Part shown: positions 15,740 through 22,852 of the stretch, one piece after another
Numbering within the stretch: the stretch's first letter is position 1
Layout: every line of letters starts with the position of its first letter
NCBI GenBank assembly: GCA_947066815.1
Contig: CAMSZT010000033.1
Location: forward strand, 1-36,567
Reading direction: 5' to 3'
Source of the DNA: an uncultured Lachnotalea sp.
Lineage (GTDB): Bacteria > Bacillota > Clostridia > Lachnospirales > Lachnospiraceae
Length of the DNA stretch: 36,567 bases
Notes under the pieces: model-generated
Databases searched by the model: none
What the model was told of the DNA's origin: nothing
Seen by the model: the letters and a program-made list of their open reading frames with translations, nothing else
Position numbers and translations under genes: made by a program

Positions 15740-16555
15740 TCATTTTCCTAAACGCTTCGCCTGCACCACCAGCCGGTCCACGTTCTTGTTGACACAGGTG
15801 GACAGGGTGATGATCTTGTCGCCGGCCTCCACCGTGACTCCCGTATCATGCAAGGAACGTTCCTGCATGCGGGCAATGTAATCCAGAAACGCTACGTCGT
15901 CCTCAAATCCCAGTGTGTAGGTGTCGCTGTCCGGCGAGACCACCGACACGGAAAAGATCTCATAGGTGTAAAAGCCGGTCTTGGTGTTGACCCGGAAGGT
16001 CTTATGCCCCTCATAAAAATCGTCCTCCCGGTATTTCTTGAGCCCCGCGAACATGGAGCCGTTCTTCATGTTGTGCCCGTAGACGATCACGTTCTTCCCC
16101 TCCATGCCTTCGGGAATGTTGCTGTCCACGAACAGGGTTCCCGCCGCATTCTCCGTCCCCTCAAAGGTATGGGCCAGATAATAATCGTTGTCCGTATACT
16201 GGACGATGGGATAATCGATTTGGGTATCCTGGATCGTGATCCACCCCACATAGTCCTCATTTTCCCCGCGCATCAGCGCATCCAGCTCCTCCCAGGGAAA
16301 GGGCCCCGTCTCTGCCTTCTGACCCGGGCTGCTCCCCGCCCCGCCGCCGTCCTCAGCCCCCTGTCCCTCCTCCGCCTCCGACAGAATCCTCGCCGCCTCG
16401 TCCGCCAGCTTATCATACTCGTCGCTGCCTTTTTTATACTCCAGGTAGATCTTCAAAAGCTGATACCCGGAGAAAAGAAAGACCGCCAGCGCAATGACAA
16501 AGACCACCGCCTGGATCCTTCTGGAACGCCTCTTTTTCGTCCACTTTGTCGCCAT
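15740..16555 (-). CDS. srtB: Class B sortase
   Basis: 271 residues, membrane-anchored transpeptidase acting on the outer face. Transmembrane helix at residues about 14-36 after a basic start (KKRRSRR), a spacer rich in glycine and glutamate (60-85), then the sortase barrel: DYVGWITIQDTQIDYPIVQYTDNDYYL (101-127), catalytic His161 in YGHNM, catalytic Cys254 in TLSTC, and Arg261 in VDRLVV. The YYLAHTFEGTENAAGTLFVD block and the length indicate class B. No substrate with a sorting signal (NPQTN- or LPXTG-like) is visible in the window, so its target is encoded elsewhere. Start has GGGAGGAGCGGATAT. Divergent from the GNAT gene across a dyad. Confidence 0.95.
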   Translation of the reverse strand: MATKWTKKRRSRRIQAVVFVIALAVFLFSGYQLLKIYLEYKKGSDEYDKLADEAARILSEAEEGQGAEDGGGAGSSPGQKAETGPFPWEELDALMRGENEDYVGWITIQDTQIDYPIVQYTDNDYYLAHTFEGTENAAGTLFVDSNIPEGMEGKNVIVYGHNMKNGSMFAGLKKYREDDFYEGHKTFRVNTKTGFYTYEIFSVSVVSPDSDTYTLGFEDDVAFLDYIARMQERSLHDTGVTVEAGDKIITLSTCVNKNVDRLVVQAKRLGK

Positions 16556-16595
16556 ATATCCGCTCCTCCCGTTCCACGATCATTTCAGCCCCCTC

Positions 16596-16639
16596 TTGAA
16601 ATTTTTCTTCTTTTCATCTATGATAGAAGAAAATTTTCA
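16596..16639 (+). promoter_or_regulatory. Promoter of the GNAT gene inside an inverted repeat
   Basis: TTGAAA (16596-16601), 17 bases, TATGAT (16619-16624). The arms GAAATTTTTCTTCT (16598-16611) and AGAAGAAAATTTTC (16625-16638) are complementary at 13 of 14 positions, so the -35, spacer and -10 lie in or between the arms. This could be an operator for the divergent srtB/GNAT pair or an RNA hairpin at the 5' end. Confidence 0.65.
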
Positions 16640-16659
16640 TGCAAAGAAGGGTTCACTCT

Positions 16660-17106
16660 ATGATTATACGAAATATGTCCGCCAAAGACAAGAACAACTT
16701 TCTATCCATGTCCGAGATTTTTTACAGCTCCGAGGCGGCCCTCCACGGTTTCGACCGGGCCGCCCAGGAACGGAATTTTGAGGCTTCTCTGACAGGCGCA
16801 CTCCCTGTCCGCTGCCTGATGCTCGAGGAGGAGGATGGGACCTGTCTCGGCTACGGCATCGTCTGTCATTCCTGGAGCAGCGAGCTGGGCGGCCCCATGA
16901 TCCTGGCGGAGGAACTGTATCTGAAGCCGGAGGCGAGGGGACGCGGCCTTGCCAGCGGATACTTCCGATGGCTCTTTCAGGAATACGAGGGACGGGCGGC
17001 AGGCTTCCGCCTGGAGGTGGCCCCCGAAAACGCCTGGGTCATGGACATCTACAAGAAACACGGTTTTGGACCGTTAGAATACATCCAGATGATCAAGGTT
17101 CTGTAG
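16660..17106 (+). CDS. GNAT-family N-acetyltransferase
   Basis: 148 residues from MIIRNMSAKDKNNFLSMSEIFYSSE. The acetyl-CoA pyrophosphate loop is ARGRGLAS (after LYLKPE), preceded by the beta-4 strand, and followed by FRLEVAPENAWVMDIYKKHGFGPLEYIQMIKVL, the classic N-A-x-x-x-Y-x-K-x-G-F end. It transfers an acetyl group from acetyl-CoA to an amine; acceptor unknown. The ATG at 16660 is preferred over 16639 because AAAGAAGG lies just before it and homologous proteins begin I-R-x-M/A. It may be co-transcribed with pyruvate kinase 34 bases downstream. Confidence 0.9.
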   Translation: MIIRNMSAKDKNNFLSMSEIFYSSEAALHGFDRAAQERNFEASLTGALPVRCLMLEEEDGTCLGYGIVCHSWSSELGGPMILAEELYLKPEARGRGLASGYFRWLFQEYEGRAAGFRLEVAPENAWVMDIYKKHGFGPLEYIQMIKVL

Positions 17107-17140
17107 ATCCATTCCATTTTATAACAAGGAGGAGACATTT

Positions 17141-18559
17141 ATGCGAAAAACAAAAATCATCTGCACCATGGGTCCCGCGGTGGATTCGGACGACGCCATC
17201 CGCGCCCTGATCGGCGGCGGCATGGACTGTGCCCGCTTCAATTTTTCCCACGGCTCCCACGAGGAACAGAGGGTGCGCATGGACCGGGTAAAGCGGGTGA
17301 GCGCCGAGCTCCATCGGCCCATCGCCCTTCTTTTAGATACCAAGGGGCCGGAGATCCGGATCCGGGATTTTGAGAACGGCTCCGTCACTCTGGAGGCGGG
17401 ACAGAGCTTTACCCTCCGTGCCTCGGGGGAAACCGGCAATGAGGAGGGCATCGGCCTCACCTTCTCCGGCCTTGCCTCCTGCGTGACCATCGGCACCAGG
17501 ATCCTCATCGACGACGGGAAGCTCGCCATGTTCGTGGAGCGCATCGACGGCTCCGACGTGGTCTGCCGTATCATCAACGGCGGCACCGTCAGCAACCGCA
17601 AGAGCATCAACATCCCCAACCTGGACATTCCCATGCCCTACATCAGCGAGACGGACAAAAGTGACATCCTCTTCGGCATCGGGCAGGACGTGGATTTCGT
17701 GGCCGCCTCCTTCACGAGGACCGCGGACGACATCCGCAAGCTCCGCAAACTCCTGGACGACAACGGCGGGGAGCGGATCCAGATCATCGCCAAGATTGAA
17801 AACACCCAGGGGATCGAGAACCTGGACGAGATCCTCACCCTGGCCGACGGCATCATGGTGGCCCGGGGCGACATGGGCGTGGAGATCCCCTTCCGGGAGC
17901 TGCCCGGCATCCAGAAGACCATCATCAAGAAATGCTACCTGGCCGGAAAGCACGTGGTCACGGCCACCCAGATGCTGGAATCCATGACCAAAAGCCCCCG
18001 CCCCACCAGGGCCGAGGTCTCCGACGTGGCCAACGCCATCTACGACGGCACCACAGCCATCATGCTCTCCGGGGAGACGGCCGCCGGGGACTATCCCACC
18101 GAGGCTGTCCGCACCATGGCGGAGATCGCCGAGGAGACGGAAAAGCACATCAATTACAAAAAACGGTTTTCCGAGCTCCACGACGCCCTCTCGCTGAAGA
18201 GAAGTCCCGCCGTGGCCGTGGGGATCGCGACCATCACCAGCTCCAACTATCTGGACGCCAAAGCCATCGTGGCCGTCACCAGGACCGGCAGGAGCGCCCG
18301 CATGATCGCCGATTACCGGCCCGCCGCCCCCGTCATCGCCCCCACCGTGGACCGGAAATCCCTCCGTCAGTTAAATCTGACCTGGGGCGTCTATCCCTTC
18401 CCCGCCGACGAGCAGGCCAGCGCCGACAGCCTGTTCCGCCATGCGGAGGAGATCGCGCTCCACTCCGGGATCGTGGAGGAGGGGGATACGATCGTGATCT
18501 CCGGGGGGCCCCATGAGAAGGACAGTGCGATCGATATGATGAGGATCATAAAGTTATGA
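17141..18559 (+). CDS. pyk: Pyruvate kinase
   Basis: 472 residues. Converts phosphoenolpyruvate and ADP to pyruvate and ATP, the last step of glycolysis. Visible: TKIICTMGPAVDS (residues 3-15), ARFNFSHGSHE (27-37), LLDTKGPEIRI (63-73), the active-site block IIAKIENTQGIENLDEI, MVARGDMGVEIP, and TATQMLESM with PTRAEVSDVANAIYDGT. The carboxy domain ends at DSAIDMMRIIKL, so the extra PEP-utiliser domain present in many Bacillus and clostridial enzymes is absent. Ribosome binding site AAGGAGGAGACATTT. A nested palindromic element begins seven bases after the stop. Confidence 0.98.
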   Translation: MRKTKIICTMGPAVDSDDAIRALIGGGMDCARFNFSHGSHEEQRVRMDRVKRVSAELHRPIALLLDTKGPEIRIRDFENGSVTLEAGQSFTLRASGETGNEEGIGLTFSGLASCVTIGTRILIDDGKLAMFVERIDGSDVVCRIINGGTVSNRKSINIPNLDIPMPYISETDKSDILFGIGQDVDFVAASFTRTADDIRKLRKLLDDNGGERIQIIAKIENTQGIENLDEILTLADGIMVARGDMGVEIPFRELPGIQKTIIKKCYLAGKHVVTATQMLESMTKSPRPTRAEVSDVANAIYDGTTAIMLSGETAAGDYPTEAVRTMAEIAEETEKHINYKKRFSELHDALSLKRSPAVAVGIATITSSNYLDAKAIVAVTRTGRSARMIADYRPAAPVIAPTVDRKSLRQLNLTWGVYPFPADEQASADSLFRHAEEIALHSGIVEEGDTIVISGGPHEKDSAIDMMRIIKL

Positions 18560-18565
18560 TGGCCG

Positions 18566-18645
18566 GAGGGGCCGTCAGAAAACTTTCCATCGCAGACACG
18601 GCTTACGCCTATCGTCTGCTCACGGAAATTTTCTGACGGCCCCTC
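18566..18645. repeat. Nested palindromic element, family A, copy 1 (complete)
   Basis: Outer arms GAGGGGCCGTCAGAAAA (18566-18582) and TTTTCTGACGGCCCCTC (18629-18645) are perfectly complementary over 17 bp. Inside, TTTCC/GGAAA, then GCAGAC (18592-18597)/GTCTGC (18614-18619), then GGC/GCC pair in turn, with unpaired ATC, AC, TATC and TCAC segments. The core matches the copy at 36460-36542 almost exactly, whereas the arms do not. It follows pyk but has no T run, so it is not an ordinary terminator. Confidence 0.9.
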
Positions 18646-18659
18646 CTCACTCGGTCTCT

Positions 18660-18710
18660 CCGGGGCGGACTCGGCTTACGCCTGGCGGCGGCTCTCGGAA
18701 CAGCCCCTGG
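18660..18710. repeat. Nested palindromic element, family A, shortened copy
   Basis: Bases 18667-18700 match 18595-18628-type core sequence of the copy just to the left at 27 of 34 positions, including an identical CGGCTTACGCCT. Its own short arms, CCGGGGC and GCCCCTGG, flank it. The TTTCCATCGC part of the left side is missing. It stands 14 bases to the right of the complete copy. Confidence 0.65.
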
Positions 18711-18716
18711 ATCTTT

Positions 18717-19222
18717 TCACAGAGGCGGGACGGGGGGCACGCCGGTAAATAGAAACTGAAGATCCGGCACATGTTTGGCCGCCAGATGATAGGACAGCGG
18801 CGGGAACGGAGGGGGTACCTCCCGCGGATCTAAACCCGACAGCACGCGGTTCATCGTTCGACGAGGTTCTGTCCGACTGCGCCGCCGAGAGCCATCCCCG
18901 CCATTATGGCGGCAGGATGAAATCCGGGACTGCCGTCCAGGCTGACGCCTCCCGCACTGTTTGCACCCATTTTCCCCAATGCCTCCGCGCCGGCCGTCCC
19001 AACCTTCGCCTGGAACGGAGTGCCGCCGGCATAAGCCAGTGAAACGATACCCGCGAGAACCGGAAGGTTTGACGTTTTGATCTTTTGGGTAAAAGGGCCC
19101 TCGATAAAATCCTGCATAACGCCGTTTTTCTGCCTGTAGACAAACACTGCGGCCTCCCCGTCCCTCACCCGCAAAGAGGAACCCCAACGGATCGCGTTTT
19201 CCCTGCGGTTATTCCCCCGCAC
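18717..19222 (-). pseudogene. Decayed SPFH (band 7/YdjI-like) protein gene with GYF-type tail
   Basis: From the GTG at 19222 one frame reads ENAIRWGSSLRVRDGEAAVFVY, then DFIEGPFTQKIKTSNLPVLAGI, then GGTPFQA: the front of an SPFH protein. It then jumps to GTAGAEALGKMGANSAGG and HPAAIMAGMALGGAVGQNL, the region that normally follows the SPFH domain, so about 200 residues are missing. That frame stops at 18851, but another frame continues with TMNRVLSGLDPREVPPPFPPLSYHLAA, which looks like the proline linker and start of a GYF_2 domain; one lost base near 18857 explains the shift. Intact relatives are often beside zinc-ribbon proteins, as here. Family calls are from memory; the decay is seen directly. 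Confidence 0.75.
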
Positions 19223-19775
19223 AGCTCCAGCATCGAACCGTTATCCAGAAGAAAAGAAAGGCCGATCTCCGCCATGCCGCTCAGAGCGGCGATCAAAAAA
19301 TCGGCAGGGCCTGCTTTTCTCTTTGAAAGGGCAGAAGCTGAAATGATAAGAGCCAGGCAGCCGAAGATCTCAAGTGCGGAAGAGTTCCCTCCGCTCCGGT
19401 CGACCCGTACCGCGATGAACAGGGCAAGAATCCCGCACCAGACACCGGCATTTTTTATTATAATATCGATCACTCGTTTTTGTTTCCGCCTGGTCTCCGT
19501 CTTTGCGGTCTTTTTCTGTGTCCGGTCATAAATATCCTGGATCTTGGAAAAATCCGGACCGATTCCGAAGCCTTTACCCCTCTGAACTCATAGCCGCAGG
19601 TCCGGCACGATGTCGTAAACGCATCTATGGGCTCCCCGCAATTCGGACATTTATGTATCTTACCTTCAAACTGTGTCCCTCCTCCGGACGTTTCCGGAGC
19701 AACCGGCTTTCCGCACCCCGGACAGAACTTTACCTGCCTCTCTATTTCCTGTCCGCAATTTGAGCAAAACGGCAT
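19165..19775 (-). pseudogene. Frameshifted zinc-ribbon membrane protein gene
   Basis: The first part, from ATG 19775 (GGAGGAGAAATAGAAA), has two zinc ribbons: CSNCG...CPGCG (residues 4-22) and CPNCG...CRTCG (about 43-61), followed by YEFRGVKASESVR. At about 19553 the frame breaks. The frame that reads DFSKIQDIYDRTQKK and then ETRRKQKRVIDIIIKNAG continues into three hydrophobic helices (WCGILALFIAV, IFGCLALIISASAL, FLIAALSGMAEIGLSFLL) and stops at 19165. Relatives have a longer stretch between the ribbon and the IYDK-like segment, so I infer an out-of-frame internal deletion rather than a simple one-base loss. The original frame ends at 19470. The second frame overlaps the start of the SPFH remnant. 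Confidence 0.72.
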
Positions 19776-19812
19776 TTTCTATTTCTCCTCCGTATATTTC
19801 CCTATAGACCAC

Positions 19813-20025
19813 TCATTCCGGATCCGCGCGCACGGCGTCACAGATATCTCCGATATTACAATCCAGATACCCGCATATGCGCAAAAGGACAGAGAGAGCA
19901 ACCTCTTCGTTTTTGCGCAGTTTTGTCATGGTCCCTGTCGCAATGTTTAGATCCTCCCTGAGTTTTGCGGGGGATATGTCTTTTTCAATGAGCAAGATCC
20001 ACAGTTTTTTATAGCTCATTTTCAT
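19813..20025 (-). CDS. Small XRE-type helix-turn-helix regulator
   Basis: 70 residues, starting MKMSYKKLWILLIEKDISPAKL and containing LREDLNIATGTMTKLRKNEEVALSVLLRICGYLDCNIGDIC: a complete Cro/C1-type HTH domain with no other domain, of the short form used in many clostridial plasmid, phage and chromosomal loci. The upstream 40 codons that are open in the same frame lie inside sfsA and are not used; GGAGG stands eight bases before the ATG at 20025. It starts 20 bases after sfsA and may be co-transcribed with holA-sfsA, or may regulate the zinc-ribbon/SPFH locus that follows it. Confidence 0.88.
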   Translation of the reverse strand: MKMSYKKLWILLIEKDISPAKLREDLNIATGTMTKLRKNEEVALSVLLRICGYLDCNIGDICDAVRADPE

Positions 20026-20045
20026 AGCGCCGGCCTCCGGCCGAT

Positions 20046-20759
20046 TCACAACCACACCGGCACCTCCCTGTCGATGGTCATGGTGTCCTCCGTGACAATA
20101 CAGTCCCGGGCCAGGATGCGGACTCCCGCCTGTGCGGCGGCCCGCAGGGCCTCCCCGAAGGCCGGGTGGGTCTCCTCGTTGGGGGCGAAGGCCCGGATCC
20201 CTTTCATCTGGATCACGAAAAGGAGGTATGCTCTGTATCCGGCCGAGACGGCCGCCGCCAGCTCCTCCACGTGCTTCACGCCCCGCTCGGTGGGTGCGTC
20301 GGGGAATTTTGCCACCCCGCCTGCATCCAGGGTCACGCCCTTCACCTCCATGAAGCATTTCCTGCCGTCCGCCTCAAAATACAGATCAAACCGGGAATTC
20401 CCGAATTTCTTTTCCCGTTTCAAAAATGTCACCTCCCGGAGTAGCCCGTCCCCTCCCCGGCCGACCCAGGCGGCAGCTGCCTCGTTGGGAGCCTGGGAAT
20501 CGATATTCACGAGGACCGGCCTTGCCTCCGGCCCCGGCTTCTCCACCGCGATCAGGGAGTATTTCGTTTTCCGCTCTGCCTTTGCACAGCGCTGCAGCCA
20601 TATGCCCGCCCCCGGGACCAGAAGCTCCTTAAGCCGCCCCGTGTTTTTCACGTGGCAGCGGGCCACCTCCCCGCGAAGCTCTGCCTCCGCCACAAAACGA
20701 TTGGGGCGTCCGAGAAAGACGCCCCGCTCCATATCCTTATAAACCACATCCGCTCTCAT
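20046..20759 (-). CDS. sfsA: SfsA family DNA/RNA nuclease
   Basis: 237 residues. Motifs ERGVFLGRPNRFVAEAEL (residues 11-28), CHVKNTGRLKELLVPGAGIWL, SLIAVEK, the PD-(D/E)XK-like core RFDLYFEADGRKCFMEVKGVTLD near 122-145 (aspartate, then E-V-K), FPDAPTERGVKHVEEL, and FVIQMKGIRAFAPNEETHPAFGEAL. Originally named for sugar fermentation stimulation, the family has an N-terminal OB-like and a nuclease-like domain. Its start overlaps the stop of holA as ATGA, so the two are translationally coupled. Confidence 0.95.
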   Translation of the reverse strand: MRADVVYKDMERGVFLGRPNRFVAEAELRGEVARCHVKNTGRLKELLVPGAGIWLQRCAKAERKTKYSLIAVEKPGPEARPVLVNIDSQAPNEAAAAWVGRGGDGLLREVTFLKREKKFGNSRFDLYFEADGRKCFMEVKGVTLDAGGVAKFPDAPTERGVKHVEELAAAVSAGYRAYLLFVIQMKGIRAFAPNEETHPAFGEALRAAAQAGVRILARDCIVTEDTMTIDREVPVWL

Positions 20760-21748
20760 CTTAATTTATCCTCTCTCCCGGAAAACTCCGTAATCAGAAG
20801 CTCCACCGCCAGCTTATCGAAGAGCCGTCCGGTCTTCACGGCCTCCTCTGCCTCGGCGCACCGCTCCAGATAGCTCCTAAGCTCCTCCATGCGGAAATGT
20901 TTTCCCTGGCTCATGGCTTTTGCGGCCACGAAGGGCTGGATCCCCGCCTTCTTTGCGATCTCATCCTTTCCCTTCCCGGTAAGGGCCAGCTCCTTCACCA
21001 CCAGAAGCTGGTTAAACTGCCTGGCAATAAGAAAGAGGATCCGCATGGGCGGCTCCCGGAGGGCCAGAAGGTCGTAGTACTTTTCCATGGCCGCCTTCCT
21101 GCGGCCTAGAGCCACGTCCGTGATCATCTCGAAGATCCGGCCCGTAATCTGCACAGAACAGACCGCCTCCACATCCTCCGGCAAGATCCCCTCCCGGCCT
21201 TCCGTGTAGGCGATCAGCTTGTCAAGTTCCGTGCGGATGTGCTCCATGTCATCTCCAACACGGTCCAGAAAAAGGGCCATGGCCGCCTGGGAGATCTGCC
21301 GGTTTTCCTGTTTCAGGCTCCGGACGATCCATTTTTTCAGCTCCCCCTCCGGCTGCCTGCCAAGCTCCGTCACGTACCCCAGCTCCTTCACTCTCTTATA
21401 GAGCTTGTTACGTTTGTCCACCTGCTCCTCCACGAAGAGGAGCACCGTGCTCTCCGGCATCCGGGGCAGGTAGGAGGGGAGCGGCTCCGCATCCTTCTTG
21501 AACAGGCCGCTGTTTTCGATGAGGATCAGCCGCTTCTCCGAAAAAAAAGGCATGGTATCCGCCAGGCTGATGACCTCGTTCAGATCCGTCTCCTTCTCAT
21601 AAAAGCCCTGAAAATTCATCCGGTCGTCGCCGAGAATGGCCTCGATCAGCTTATTTTTATAGCTCTTTTTCAAAAAGGCCTCCTCCCCGTACAGGCAGTA
21701 TACGGGGCGGAAGGCTCTGTCTTTGATATCCTGATTTAATGTTTTCAT
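20756..21748 (-). CDS. holA: DNA polymerase III delta subunit
   Basis: 330 residues. Part of the clamp loader that opens the beta sliding clamp. Seen: VYCLYGEEAFLKKSYKNKLIEAIL (residues 18-40), the beta-binding region RMNFQGFYEKETDLNEVISLADTMPFFSEKRLILIENSGLFK (about 44-84), LLFVEEQVDKRNKLYKRVKELG, and the carboxy collar region LFLIARQFNQLLVVKELALTGKGKDEIAKKAGIQPFVAAKAM. Normal length. First gene of holA-sfsA-XRE. About 30 bases separate it from the pfkB stop, so it may also be read from the promoter in front of that gene. Confidence 0.96.
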   Translation of the reverse strand: MKTLNQDIKDRAFRPVYCLYGEEAFLKKSYKNKLIEAILGDDRMNFQGFYEKETDLNEVISLADTMPFFSEKRLILIENSGLFKKDAEPLPSYLPRMPESTVLLFVEEQVDKRNKLYKRVKELGYVTELGRQPEGELKKWIVRSLKQENRQISQAAMALFLDRVGDDMEHIRTELDKLIAYTEGREGILPEDVEAVCSVQITGRIFEMITDVALGRRKAAMEKYYDLLALREPPMRILFLIARQFNQLLVVKELALTGKGKDEIAKKAGIQPFVAAKAMSQGKHFRMEELRSYLERCAEAEEAVKTGRLFDKLAVELLITEFSGREDKLR

Positions 21749-21781
21749 GCTCTCTGTCCGGCGGCCCCTGGTCCGGGCCGC

Positions 21782-22750
21782 TTACTTTTTCAGATACTCT
21801 TCAAACTGGGCGGCCGTCGCATAGGAGGCGATGGCGCCGTTTCCGAGAACGCTGTATTCGCAGTAACGATTGGAGAACAGCAGGTATCTTTCCAGCTGCT
21901 CCGCCGCCAGATCCTTGAGGGTGTCCACCGTCACACCGTCCGCGGAGAGCTGATAGAGGAAGGAACCGATGAAGGCGTCGCCCGCCCCCGTGGTGTCGAT
22001 GGCCTTGACCTTTCTGGAGGGCGCCTCGGCAGAGGCCGTCTTCGTGTAGGCTTCCGCCCCGTCGGACCCCTTGGTGTAGATCACCAGCTGCACGTTTCCC
22101 TGGAAGAGAAGGTCCTTCGCATCCTCCACCTTCGTCTTCCCGGTAATGAATTCCAGCTCCTCGTCGGAGATCTTCAACACGTGGGCGTAAGGGATGAATT
22201 CCAGGATCGCTTTCCGGAGCTCATTGTAATCCTTCCACAGCGGCAGGCGGATGTTGGGATCGAAGCTGATCATATCGCCGCACTCCAGTGCATAGGTGAT
22301 GGCCTTCCTGTGGGCCTCCTTCATGGGGAAGTCCCCCAGGCACAGGGAACAGAAATGAAGGGCGTAGGCGTCCTCGAACCACGCCTTCTCCACCACGTCG
22401 GCGCTCATCAGCATGTCCGCGCTGGGTTTCCGGTAGAAGGAGAAGTCCCTGTTTCCGTCTTCTTTCAATGACACAAAGGCCAGGCAGGTATTGGCCTCGT
22501 CGGTGCGCAGCACATGGCTCACGTCGATGCCGTGGCCCACGAACTCGTCCACGATCCGGTCTCCGAAGGCGTCGTTTCCCAGCTGGGTGACCATGGCCGC
22601 CGGGCCGCCCAGCTTGATGTAGGCGCCGCCCACATTGGCCGGGGCCCCGCCCACCACGCCTTTAAAATCTTTAACCTCTTTCAACTCGCATCCGATCTGA
22701 TGGGGCACAAAATCGATCAATGCTTCTCCAATGGAAATCAGTCTTTTCAT
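21782..22750 (-). CDS. PfkB-family carbohydrate kinase (fructokinase-like)
   Basis: 322 residues from MKRLISIGEALIDFVPHQIG. ATP-dependent phosphorylation of a sugar or nucleoside. The GGAPANVGGAYIKLGG motif (residues 36-51) is PfkB signature 1, and DTTGAGDAFIGSFLYQL near 258-274 is signature 2 with the catalytic aspartate. Sequence details (GEALIDFVP, CSLCLGDFP, SFDPNIRLPLW) resemble fructokinases more than ribokinases or 1-phosphofructokinase. The start at 22750 is preferred because AGGAGGAATAGC precedes it; the frame is open 28 codons further but reads unlike the family. There are no sugar transporter genes nearby. Confidence 0.93.
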   Translation of the reverse strand: MKRLISIGEALIDFVPHQIGCELKEVKDFKGVVGGAPANVGGAYIKLGGPAAMVTQLGNDAFGDRIVDEFVGHGIDVSHVLRTDEANTCLAFVSLKEDGNRDFSFYRKPSADMLMSADVVEKAWFEDAYALHFCSLCLGDFPMKEAHRKAITYALECGDMISFDPNIRLPLWKDYNELRKAILEFIPYAHVLKISDEELEFITGKTKVEDAKDLLFQGNVQLVIYTKGSDGAEAYTKTASAEAPSRKVKAIDTTGAGDAFIGSFLYQLSADGVTVDTLKDLAAEQLERYLLFSNRYCEYSVLGNGAIASYATAAQFEEYLKK

Positions 22751-22852
22751 GCTATTCCTCCTGCTTCCGTTATTTTTGCGGCTTTCCCGCCGCACCTTAT
22801 CTACCAGTATAGCACGCCCGGTTTCTTCCTGCAATTCCTATCTTTTCCCAGA

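Noticed and set aside
18717-19187. An intact 156-residue arginine-rich protein
   Set aside because: Most of it is the wrong frame of the decayed SPFH gene; only its last 46 residues carry homology, as the frameshifted tail.
20026-20358. Long amino-terminal extension of the XRE regulator
   Set aside because: That stretch is the other frame of sfsA, is glycine/arginine-rich and unlike any domain; the HTH gene has its own start signal at 20025.
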